DNA of 5,159 nt. Source: Bacillota bacterium. Its GTDB lineage: Bacteria > Bacillota > Sulfobacillia > JAJZYS01 > JAJYTV01. Positions within the stretch are counted from its first letter, which is position 1, and every line of letters begins with the position of its first letter. This document shows, one piece after another, positions 1-5,159 of the stretch. The notes under the pieces are model-generated. The model had not been told where the DNA came from. It was given only the letters and a program-made list of their open reading frames with translations, and made no database searches. The stretch spans positions 1-5,159 of the forward strand of contig JAJZIE010000194.1 in assembly GCA_021810725.1 (NCBI GenBank), read 5' to 3'. The translations under genes were made by a program, and so were the position numbers.

Positions 1-187
1 CCTGCCCGAGGCAGCGGACGCCGCCTCGGATCTCTTCGTGCTGGCGAGCCGCGCGCAGAACCGCGTGCTTCTCCTCCACCAGGGTCCCCTGACCCCGCTC
101 GTCGCGGGCGCGGCGCTCCTGCACGAAGCCGTGACCGAGCTCGAAGAGACGGAGTCGGTGGGCAAGGAGAACTCTCCGGCGCGCTAG
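1..187 (+). CDS. C-terminal end of an unrecognised protein (partial)
   Basis: An open frame enters from the left edge (first full codon at position 2) and ends at TAG 185..187, giving about 61 residues. Codons are strongly GC-biased at the third position, as in the neighbouring genes, which supports real coding. The visible part reads as a helical segment rich in Ala and Leu (LFVLASRAQNRVLLLHQG near its start), followed by an acidic stretch (ELEETES) and a short polar tail ending SPAR. No family motif is recognisable and the start lies outside the window, so no function is proposed. The gene converges on the kinase gene to its right, with only 7 nt between the two stop codons and no obvious hairpin between them. 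Confidence 0.6.
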   Translation, partial: LPEAADAASDLFVLASRAQNRVLLLHQGPLTPLVAGAALLHEAVTELEETESVGKENSPAR

Positions 188-194
188 TCCCTGG

Positions 195-1121
195 TCAGAG
201 GTAGGATGAAAGCTGCTCCGCGTTGCGCTCGAGATCTTCGCGGCGCCCCTTGAAGGCGCAGTAGGCGACGTGGCTGAGACCGATCTGGATCAGACAGCAG
301 CGCAGCCGGTCCTCCGCGAGGGCCGGCGGCCCGCCATGCGTCTGCCAGTGCCGGTCCAGGAGCGCCGCGAGGTCCAGGTCCTGCCACGCCGGGAACCACG
401 GCCACCAGTAGAGGAGCCAGGCGATGTCGTAGAGCGGGTCGCCGTACATGGCGTTGCCCCAGTCGATCACGCCGCGGAGTTTTCCTTCGTCCACCAGCAC
501 GTTGCCCAGGATGTCGCCGTGCACGATGTGGCGCAGGTCCGGAAGCTTCGGCGCAAGCCGCCTTAGCGTCTCGACGCCCCGGTCGAAGGTCCGGGCAAGG
601 CCCGGCGCCATCACCTCGAGCCGATCGCGCCAGCCCGCGATCCGTCCGCCCTGGTCGGCTACGGCGAGGAGCGCCTCCGCCCAGGACCCGTTCTCTCCGC
701 GCCCGTTGGGGCTCCAGTAGCCGAAGCCCTGCGTGCCGCCGATATCGACGGCCCGCAGAGCTTCGAGCGTCTCGAGCAGGTCCGGCAGGGCGCTCTTCAC
801 GCCGGGCAGGTCAAGGCCTTCCAGGGATTCGCCTGGAACCCGCGCGGAGACGCAGTAGAAGCCGCGTGGCGCCGCCCCTACCTCAAGCACCTCGGGGATG
901 GGCAGCGCCGTGCAGGAGTAGGCGGCCATCACGCGGTCCTTCTCGAAGTCTTCTCGGTAAGGGCCGAAGCGGACGACGACGTCGCGCCCGTCGAGGCGCA
1001 ACGCGTAGGCCCGGGACCATTCGCCCAGGCCGAGCAGCGCAAAGTCTTGGGCGCGTCCGTCGAACCGCGCTTCCAGGAAGCGGCGCGCCTTGAGATCGCG
1101 TTCATCCATCGGCCGCATCAC
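195..1121 (-). CDS. Hygromycin-B-phosphotransferase-like aminoglycoside kinase (APH family)
   Basis: Predicted 308-residue cytoplasmic small-molecule kinase of the APH/choline-kinase fold, which transfers phosphate from ATP to a hydroxyl group. Seen directly: the N-lobe runs from about residue 30 (GLGEWSRAYA) to FEKDR and LPIPEVLEVG near 59-82. The Brenner motif HGDxxxN lies at 201-207 (catalytic Asp203, metal ligand Asn207), and IDW with metal-binding Asp220 at 219-221, followed by GNAMYGDPLYDIAW. Order and wording (LPIPEVL, YCVSARVPGESL, RHIVHGD, VIDW..AM.GD) resemble Hph/APH(4) more than other APH groups, from memory. Length is near that of Hph. The start is uncertain: GTG at 1121 lies 12 nt after GGAGAGG (1140..1134), while in-frame ATGs follow at 1118 and 1109. 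It sits 30 nt behind the MFS gene and is probably cotranscribed with it. The real substrate is unknown; it may be a natural product or metabolite rather than hygromycin. Confidence 0.88.
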   Translation of the reverse strand: MMRPMDERDLKARRFLEARFDGRAQDFALLGLGEWSRAYALRLDGRDVVVRFGPYREDFEKDRVMAAYSCTALPIPEVLEVGAAPRGFYCVSARVPGESLEGLDLPGVKSALPDLLETLEALRAVDIGGTQGFGYWSPNGRGENGSWAEALLAVADQGGRIAGWRDRLEVMAPGLARTFDRGVETLRRLAPKLPDLRHIVHGDILGNVLVDEGKLRGVIDWGNAMYGDPLYDIAWLLYWWPWFPAWQDLDLAALLDRHWQTHGGPPALAEDRLRCCLIQIGLSHVAYCAFKGRREDLERNAEQLSSYL

Positions 1122-1151
1122 CCGCCATCTCTGCCTCTCCCTGCCCGTCCC

Positions 1152-2345
1152 CTAGTCCTCGTGCGCCAGGGGCACCCCGCGGAACATCGCCCAGAGCACC
1201 AGGTCGTAGGCTGCCTTGAGCGCTCCCGCCAGGATGAACGGCAGGCCCATCGCCGCCACCGTCAAGGCGAAGCCGGTGATCGCAGGCGAGACGGCCGACG
1301 CGCTGCCGCGCACGGCGGCGGTGACGCCCGCAGCCGCGCCGCGCTCCTCCGGCGCCACGAGCGCCATGGTGTAGGCCTGGCGCGTCGGCACGTCGAGCTG
1401 CGAAAGGAGACTGCGCAGCACAAGCAGCACGGCGGCTGCAGGGAAGCTCGGCGCGAAGGCCACGAGCAGCAGCAGGACGTTGGACGGCAGGTGCGTGAAC
1501 ACCATCGTGTTCAGAAGTCCGAAGCGCTTCGCAAGCCACGGCGCCGCCAGCTGGGACACGGCCATGGCGAGGTTCGTGGCGAAGAAGAGCACCCCGGCAA
1601 CGCCAGCCGCGATGCCGAAGCGCTCGTGCAGCCAGAGAACAGCGATGCCCTGCGCCACGAGCCCACCCGCCAAGGCGTCGACGCCGAACAGGGCGGTCAG
1701 GCGCAGCACGATGCCCCGACTCTGCTGCAGGCGCCCGTGCGGCCGCGCGCCGGTCGCCTGGTGTGCCTCCTCCACCGCGAGCGAGAGCCCACTATAGAGC
1801 CAGACGAGTCCGCCGCCGATCGCGGCGTAGAGCCAGAACGCAGCGGCGCTGTGCAGGCTCGGTGGCAGGGCGGCCGCGGCCAGCGCTCCGAAGGCCGCAG
1901 CCAGCGCGGCGGTCATGTTGTAACGGGCATAGAGCGCCATGCGGGCGCGGCCGTCGCCGAGGTGCGCCAGGGCCGCCTGCTCGATCGGCAGCATCGCCGC
2001 GACATCCTTGCCTGTCGGACTGAAGGTGGCCAGGAGGCTCGCCAGGACCAGGACCGGCAGGGAGGTGCTCGCCGCGAGCAGGACGCCTCCGAGCACGATG
2101 CCTCCCGCAAGCAGCATGAGGCTGCGGCGCCGGCCAAGCGCCGCGCCGAGACGGCCGGCCACCGCGCTCAAGGCGCCACTCGCCAGCAGCGCAAGGGTGA
2201 AGAGCAGGCCGATTGTCACCGGCGGGAGGCCGTGGAGGCGCCAGTAGAGGGCCACCTCGACCGATACGAGACCGTAGCCGAAGCCGCGCAGGGCGGTCGC
2301 CGCGATGATCCGGGTCGCGTCGCCGCGTCCGGCCGGCTGCGCCAC
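1152..2345 (-). CDS. Major facilitator superfamily transporter, probable efflux type
   Basis: A 397-residue inner-membrane protein with about 12 hydrophobic segments in two halves, joined by a polar loop near EEAHQATGARPHGRLQQSRG. Residues 64-76 (GRLGAALGRRRSL) match MFS motif A between TM2 and TM3. A conserved-looking SPTGKDVAAMLPIEQ lies at 109-123, and DVPTRQAYTMALVAPEER sits in the C-terminal half; both resemble a known subgroup of uncharacterised bacterial MFS carriers. The same frame stays open back to 2807, but that upstream part is the arginine-rich shadow of the ChrB-like gene, so the start is set at GTG 2345..2343. This GTG shares one base with the upstream stop (TAGTG), which suggests translational coupling; the local Shine-Dalgarno sequence is weak (only AGG in GCAGGCC). 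An alternative in-frame GTG lies at 2363. Substrate unknown; export of a toxic oxyanion or drug is an inference from neighbours. Confidence 0.9.
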   Translation of the reverse strand: MAQPAGRGDATRIIAATALRGFGYGLVSVEVALYWRLHGLPPVTIGLLFTLALLASGALSAVAGRLGAALGRRRSLMLLAGGIVLGGVLLAASTSLPVLVLASLLATFSPTGKDVAAMLPIEQAALAHLGDGRARMALYARYNMTAALAAAFGALAAAALPPSLHSAAAFWLYAAIGGGLVWLYSGLSLAVEEAHQATGARPHGRLQQSRGIVLRLTALFGVDALAGGLVAQGIAVLWLHERFGIAAGVAGVLFFATNLAMAVSQLAAPWLAKRFGLLNTMVFTHLPSNVLLLLVAFAPSFPAAAVLLVLRSLLSQLDVPTRQAYTMALVAPEERGAAAGVTAAVRGSASAVSPAITGFALTVAAMGLPFILAGALKAAYDLVLWAMFRGVPLAHED

Positions 2346-2773
2346 TAGGCCTGCGCCTGGCACCAGCGGTAAAGGGCGTCGTAGAGCGGCGTCTCGAGTT
2401 GCAGCTTTTCGCGGTCGTCCTCGCCGTGGAGGAGGGCGAAACCGTGGGCCGCCGCATAGAGCCCGGCCGCCTCCGGGACGATGCCCCTGTCCTCGGACAC
2501 GTCGGCCCCGTGCACGATCTGCGCGAGGCGGGCGAGCGCCGGATCCTTGAGTCCGTACTTGAGGATGATCGACTCGAAGCTGCAGCGCCCGTCGACGTGG
2601 CCAAGCTCGACACCCTTGACGTCGAACGGGATCGCTCCTTCCCGTTCGGCCACCGCCATGACCTCGTCGCCAGGGACGAAGAGGAACTCCGCCTCCTGAT
2701 CGACGAAGCGCCGGATCAGCCAGGGGCAGGCGATGCGATCGACGTTGGCGTTCTTGCGCGTGACCCACTTCAT
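2345..2773 (-). CDS. Stand-alone ChrB C-terminal-domain protein (chromate resistance family)
   Basis: A 142-residue soluble protein matching the Chrome_Resist / ChrB C-terminal domain. The hallmark opening WVTR...VDRIACPWLIRRFVD appears at residues 3-25, followed by EAEFLFVP at 27-34, HVDGRCSFE at 59-67 and a QIVHGADVSED segment at 85-95. His59, Cys64, Glu67 and His88 are plausible metal or oxyanion ligands (inference). In full ChrB this domain follows an N-terminal DNA-binding part, which is absent here, so this is probably not the regulator itself. The start is ATG 2773, preceded by GGGAGG at 2786..2781 with 7 nt spacing; the 14 codons of open frame upstream of it are therefore rejected. 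The stop overlaps the MFS start, and no chrA transporter gene is visible. The family name comes from chromate operons, but the biochemical role of the isolated domain is poorly known. Confidence 0.87.
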   Translation of the reverse strand: MKWVTRKNANVDRIACPWLIRRFVDQEAEFLFVPGDEVMAVAEREGAIPFDVKGVELGHVDGRCSFESIILKYGLKDPALARLAQIVHGADVSEDRGIVPEAAGLYAAAHGFALLHGEDDREKLQLETPLYDALYRWCQAQA

Positions 2774-2836
2774 GGTGCGACCTCCCAATGGGTTTCCTGA
2801 GGTCCACCGTAGCACCCGGCGGGGTGACGGAACAAG

Positions 2837-2871
2837 CAGACCGGCGCTCCTTGAGGTGGAGCGCCGGTCTG
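2837..2871 (-). terminator. Hairpin terminator after the peroxiredoxin-like gene
   Basis: A perfect 14-bp inverted repeat (2837..2850 with 2858..2871) encloses a 7-nt loop. It starts 2 nt after the TGA stop of the peroxiredoxin-like gene. On the minus strand the stem is GC-rich and is followed by GCTTGTTCC, a poor T-tract, so termination may be incomplete or the hairpin may mainly protect the 3' end of the mRNA. Its position marks the end of the reductase/peroxiredoxin unit and implies a separate promoter, or read-through, for the ChrB-like/MFS/kinase genes. Confidence 0.75.
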
Positions 2872-2873
2872 TA

Positions 2874-3311
2874 TCAGGGCAGGAGCTTCCCTACGATCGC
2901 GTCGAGGTCCCCGAGGTCGCGCATCGAGCGGCCGAGGTGGCGTGCGGCCTCCCGGCCGTCCCGGCCATAGGCGACGATTCCCGGCAGCCGGCCGAATGCG
3001 GCAAGGCGCCACTCCTGGCCGAAGCGGGAGAGCAGTCGGCCTGAGGGGTCCGGGATGCCGCGAAACGGGATGGCGTGCTCCCTGAAGTAGGCTTGGAACC
3101 TCTCAGGGCTGTCGGGACCGATGGCCACGACCTCGATGCCCTTCGCCCTCAACTCCGGATAGCGCCGTGCGAGCTCGCCGAGCTCCTTGCGGCAAAAGGG
3201 TCAGGCGAAGCCGCGCAGGAGCACGACAATCAGCGGCGTGACCTCCAGAAGGTCACGGTCCGTGACGGCCGCGCCCAGATGGTCCTGGAGCGAGAACTCC
3301 GGCAGTGCCAT
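2874..3311 (-). CDS. Selenocysteine-containing peroxiredoxin-like protein (AhpC/TSA family), UGA read as Sec37
   Basis: A thioredoxin-fold peroxiredoxin-like protein of 145 residues if the in-frame TGA at 3203..3201 is read as selenocysteine; the expected role is reduction of peroxides or another thiol-redox reaction in the cytoplasm. Seen directly: start ATG 3311 with GGAGGG at 3324..3319 and 7 nt spacing; N-terminus MALPEFSLQDHLG; the strand LIVVLLRGFA (27-36); then U37-P-F-C40-RKEL. Downstream come GIEVVAIGPDSPERF, IPFRGIPDPSGRLLSRFG, GRLPGIVAYGRDG and HLGRSMRDLGD, all typical of the AhpC/TSA-like group whose members carry RGxWCPYCRxEL. The TGA replaces the first Cys of that CxxC, giving UxxC. 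A SECIS-like hairpin follows at once. Standard gene calling would report only a 92-residue fragment from 3152. The gene lies 73 nt behind the FMN reductase and is followed by a hairpin terminator. The alternative is a nonsense mutation or sequencing error (TGC to TGA), which the hairpin and intact flanks argue against. Confidence 0.85.
3163..3194 (-). promoter_or_regulatory. Candidate bacterial SECIS element within the coding sequence
   Basis: Directly after the UGA the minus strand can fold into a two-part hairpin. The upper stem is GAGCTC 3185..3180 paired with GAGCTC 3176..3171, around the apical loop GGC (3179..3177). The lower stem is GCCG 3193..3190 with CGGC 3167..3164, extendable by a U-G pair (3194/3163), and is separated from the upper stem by a CAAG/GCA internal loop. 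The loop begins after 21 nt of sequence following the UGA and its first two bases are G. This meets the published rules for bacterial SECIS elements: a small apical loop, a G in its first two positions, and 16-37 nt from the UGA. SelB would bind here to deliver Sec-tRNA. No folding energy was computed. Confidence 0.7.
3201..3203 (-). other. In-frame UGA read as selenocysteine (codon 37)
   Basis: On the minus strand TGA lies at codon 37 of the frame opened by ATG 3311, between GFA and PFCRKEL. Both sides stay in one frame with family-like protein sequence, so no frameshift is needed. The position equals the first Cys of the CxxC redox motif in cysteine-containing relatives. Confidence 0.82.
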
Positions 3312-3384
3312 GGCCTCACCCTCCGCTACTGGATGTCTGTCGTGTCCCGGCTCTTCTCCGCTCGAGCGGGCCGGACCTGCGCCT

Positions 3385-3972
3385 TCAGCGGGTGCTCAGG
3401 GCCTCGCGTCCGCCGTGCAGGATGCGGGTCCAGCGGACGAGCTCCGTCACCAGCCCGGCCACGACCTGCCGCGTGTCCTCATCCGTCAGGCGGCCATCCG
3501 CCGCGAACTTCGCCTGCGGGTCGCGCACCAGCACCTCGGGCTTGTTGACCAGGTGCATATTCGTGAACACCGCCACGTGGCGGAAATGGAGCTGTGCGCG
3601 GACGGTGCCGAAGGTCCCTTGCGACGCGCCCATGATCGCGACGGGCTTGTCGTAGAGGCCCGAGTCGCTCACGGGCCTGCTCGCCCAGTCGAGCGCGTTC
3701 TTGAGCGCACCCGTGAGCGAGTAGTTGTACTCCGGCACCGCGAAGAGCAGGCCGTCCATCGCCTTGACGCGCTCGCGGAATACCTGCGCCGCCTCGGGTG
3801 TGGCCGGGCCGTCGAGATCCGGATTGTAGAGCGGCAGATCGGAGATCGGGATCTCCTCGTAGGTGACATCCTCCGGCATCAGTCCGGCGGCGGCGCGCAG
3901 CAGCATCAGGTTGAAGGAACCTGCGCGCAGGCTGCCGCAAATGCCGCCGATGCGGATCTTGCCTTCGTCCAT
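3385..3972 (-). CDS. NAD(P)H-dependent FMN reductase, ChrR/YieF-type chromate or quinone reductase
   Basis: A 195-residue flavodoxin-like oxidoreductase that would bind FMN and use NAD(P)H to reduce quinones, chromate or similar acceptors in the cytoplasm. Motifs seen: the phosphate-binding loop GSLRAGSFN at 13-21, DLPLYNPDLD at 45-54, and the family signature AVPEYNYSLTGALKNALDW at 78-96 that contacts the flavin. Then come GASQGTFGTVRAQLHFR and NKPEVLV near 143-149. The pattern is very close to E. coli ChrR/YieF, from memory, and the length fits that family (about 190). ATG 3972 is preceded by AGGAG (3984..3980) with 7 nt spacing. It is the first gene of a minus-strand unit with the selenoprotein, and its promoter region faces the YhaO-like gene. 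The family has broad acceptor range, so chromate reduction is suggested only because a ChrB-domain gene is nearby. Confidence 0.93.
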   Translation of the reverse strand: MDEGKIRIGGICGSLRAGSFNLMLLRAAAGLMPEDVTYEEIPISDLPLYNPDLDGPATPEAAQVFRERVKAMDGLLFAVPEYNYSLTGALKNALDWASRPVSDSGLYDKPVAIMGASQGTFGTVRAQLHFRHVAVFTNMHLVNKPEVLVRDPQAKFAADGRLTDEDTRQVVAGLVTELVRWTRILHGGREALSTR

Positions 3973-3996
3973 GGGTGGTCTCCTCTCTGGTCGGAA

Positions 3997-4011
3997 CTAT
4001 GAATAACATAG
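3997..4011. promoter_or_regulatory. Possible operator: inverted repeat CTATG-N5-CATAG
   Basis: A perfect 5-5-5 inverted repeat (CTATG AATAA CATAG) in an AT-rich island within GC-rich DNA. It overlaps the proposed -10 box and transcription start of the FMN reductase unit, where a small dimeric repressor could block transcription. The half-sites are short, so chance occurrence is possible; no regulator gene is in the window. Confidence 0.35.
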
Positions 4012-4033
4012 CGCTTTGGATATGGCTGTGCAA
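4005..4033 (-). promoter_or_regulatory. Possible sigma-70-type promoter for the reductase/selenoprotein unit
   Basis: On the minus strand TTGCAC (4033..4028) and TATGTT (4010..4005) are separated by exactly 17 nt. Matches are 3/6 and 4/6 to the classical boxes. The expected start near 3998 would leave a leader of about 25 nt containing the AGGAG ribosome binding site. This is the only AT-rich patch upstream of the reductase gene. Confidence 0.4.
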
Positions 4034-4105
4034 CCAGGCCTTGCCGCGCCGACAGGAGGTTGGCCAACGGACAGGAAATTGATCCGTGGGGAGCGGAGAT
4101 TGGCG

Positions 4106-4111
4106 AGGAGG
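4106..4111 (+). promoter_or_regulatory. Ribosome binding site AGGAGG that fixes a TTG start
   Basis: AGGAGG lies 8 nt before TTG 4120, from which translation begins MRFKVVHAADLH, the usual N-terminus of this nuclease family. Another AGGAGG-like run just before 4060 abuts the upstream TTG with no spacing, so that earlier start is less likely. Confidence 0.75.
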
Positions 4112-4119
4112 CCCTGCAC

Positions 4120-5159
4120 TTGCGCTTCAAGGTTGTCCATGCCGCGGATCTTCATCTCGACACGCCTTGCAGCGGGCTTGGCCGGACGGCGCCCGACGTG
4201 GCGGAAGCCCTGCGCGACGCGTCCCTCCATGCCTTCGAGGGACTCGTCGATCTTTGCCTGCGCGAGCAGGCGGCGATCCTGCTGCTGGCGGGAGACGTGT
4301 ATGACGGACAGGAGCGCGGCATCCGTGCCGAGCGGCGGCTCAGGGCAGGCCTCGAGCGCCTGGGCGAGGCCGGCGTGCGCACCTTCGCCGTGCACGGCAA
4401 CCACGACCCCCTTTCTCAGGGCGCGGGACCCGCCTGGGGAAGCGGCACCTACGTTTTCGCCGCCGACGAGGTGGCGGCGGTGCCCGTCGAAGTGGCGGGC
4501 AGGGTGGTCGCCACCGTGCACGGCATCTCCTTTCGCGAGCGCGAGGAGCACCGCAATCTGGCGCGCCTGTTCCAGCGGAGCGGGGAGGGCCTGCAGATCG
4601 GCCTTCTGCACGCCAACGTCGGCGACCCGCAGCACGCCTCCTACGCCCCCTGCAGTGTCGACGACCTGCGCGAGGCAGGCATGGACTACTGGGCGCTCGG
4701 CCACGTGCACCGACGCAGGTTCGTGCTCGAAGGAGGTCCCTGGGCCGCCTATCCCGGGGTCCTGCAGGGCAGGAGCCCGGCCGGGGGTGAGCTGGGGCCC
4801 AAGGGGGCTCTGGTGCTGGATTGCGACGACCGGCTCGGTCTTCTCGAGCCGCCCAGATTCGTGGCGCTCGACCGAATCCGCTTCGAGACGGTCCAGGTGG
4901 ACCTTTCGGGAGCCATGGACGTGCAAGAGGCGATCGACAGGATCGAGGCGGCCGGCCGCGGCGCCGCCCAGTCTGCGGAGGGAAGAGCCCTGATCCTGCG
5001 TGCCACGCTGAGCGGGGAGTTCGGACCGGACGCGGAGCTCCAGCTGCGCCAGGTTGAGATCCTGCAGTCGCTGCAGGAAGCGGGCCTTGCCCAGGACCCC
5101 TTCGTCTGGTGGGACGCGCTGGAGCTGCGCACCCGGCCTCCCGTCCGCCGCGACGAGAT
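4120..5159 (+). CDS. YhaO/SbcD-type metallophosphoesterase, DNA repair exonuclease (3' end outside window)
   Basis: The first ~346 residues of a calcineurin-like metallophosphoesterase of the SbcD/Mre11-like YhaO group, expected to bind two metal ions and cut DNA. All motifs are present: DLH (Asp10, His12) in HAADLHLDTP, GDVYD (Asp59), GNHD at 93-96, LLHANV with His164, and GHVH at 194-197. After these come the family-typical YPG.LQGR and E.GPKG segments, then a C-terminal capping region. The opening HAADLHLD is the form seen in YhaO rather than the HTSDWHLG of SbcD. The frame is open from 4012, but TTG 4120 has an ideal ribosome binding site and gives the standard N-terminus. The frame is still open at the edge; B. 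subtilis YhaO is about 400 residues, so roughly 50 or more may be missing. A YhaN-like SMC/ATPase partner is commonly encoded next and may lie just outside. It is divergent from the reductase gene, so a direct link to the minus-strand cluster is not implied. Confidence 0.92.
   Translation, partial: MRFKVVHAADLHLDTPCSGLGRTAPDVAEALRDASLHAFEGLVDLCLREQAAILLLAGDVYDGQERGIRAERRLRAGLERLGEAGVRTFAVHGNHDPLSQGAGPAWGSGTYVFAADEVAAVPVEVAGRVVATVHGISFREREEHRNLARLFQRSGEGLQIGLLHANVGDPQHASYAPCSVDDLREAGMDYWALGHVHRRRFVLEGGPWAAYPGVLQGRSPAGGELGPKGALVLDCDDRLGLLEPPRFVALDRIRFETVQVDLSGAMDVQEAIDRIEAAGRGAAQSAEGRALILRATLSGEFGPDAELQLRQVEILQSLQEAGLAQDPFVWWDALELRTRPPVRRDE

Noticed and set aside
1047..2348. Long plus-strand open frame of 433 codons
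   Set aside because: Its product is an Arg/Gln/His-rich, low-complexity antisense shadow of the MFS gene, with no recognisable domain.
2346..2807. N-terminal extension of the MFS protein to 551 residues
   Set aside because: The extra 154 residues are Arg/Gly/Pro-rich, have no membrane character and lie antiphase over the ChrB-like gene. They are a high-GC shadow frame.
2774..2836. Promoter for the ChrB-like/MFS/kinase unit (TTGTTC ... TGCTACGGT on the minus strand)
   Set aside because: The boxes match the consensus poorly. A promoter is expected here because of the upstream hairpin, but none can be supported from the sequence alone.
2874..3152. A free-standing 92-residue protein starting at ATG 3152
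   Set aside because: It begins in the middle of a peroxiredoxin-like fold (RAKGIEVVAIG), lacks the active site and has no good ribosome binding site. The same frame continues upstream through the UGA with family-like sequence.
3358..3369. 12-bp palindrome CCGCTCGAGCGG between the reductase and selenoprotein genes
   Set aside because: As a hairpin it has only a 4-bp stem once a loop is allowed, and short GC palindromes are common by chance here. There is no T-run or promoter nearby to support a role.
3997..4993. Overlapping long frames on both strands across the YhaO-like gene
   Set aside because: They are compositional shadows. The real gene is the plus-strand frame from 4120 with the complete set of metallophosphoesterase motifs.

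Overview
The window is high-GC bacterial DNA with tightly packed genes, strong GGAGG-type ribosome binding sites and several GTG/TTG starts. No tRNA, rRNA, insertion sequence or CRISPR array was seen. The species cannot be named from the sequence. If the main finding is right, the host has a selenocysteine system (SelA/B/C/D), which would suit many proteobacterial, deltaproteobacterial-like or uncultivated high-GC soil and sediment lineages.

Layout: (1) The left edge holds the last ~61 codons of an unrecognised plus-strand gene. (2) It converges, 7 nt apart, on a minus-strand block read right to left: a stand-alone ChrB C-terminal (chromate resistance) protein, an MFS transporter starting in a 1-nt TAGTG overlap with it, and a hygromycin-phosphotransferase-like kinase 30 nt further on. 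(3) A perfect 14-bp hairpin separates this block from a second minus-strand unit upstream: a ChrR/YieF-type NAD(P)H:FMN reductase followed by a peroxiredoxin-like gene. (4) A short divergent region carries a possible promoter and a small inverted repeat. (5) To its right, a plus-strand YhaO/SbcD-type DNA-repair nuclease starts at a TTG and runs off the window.

The main discovery is the peroxiredoxin-like gene at 2874..3311 (minus). Conventional calling gives only a 92-residue fragment, because an in-frame TGA lies at 3203..3201. Reading through it gives one continuous 145-residue AhpC/TSA-type protein with a strong ribosome binding site and an ordinary N-terminus. The TGA falls exactly where the family has its first active-site cysteine, giving a U-x-x-C motif (Sec37, Cys40). 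A hairpin directly after the TGA fits the published bacterial SECIS rules: the loop is GGC, 21 nt after the UGA. The gene is therefore best read as a selenoprotein, not a pseudogene.

The minus-strand genes suggest a detoxification cluster: a flavin reductase of the chromate/quinone reductase family, a selenocysteine peroxidase or thiol oxidoreductase, a chromate-resistance domain protein, an efflux-type MFS carrier and an antibiotic-kinase-like enzyme. The functional link between them is inference from gene order.
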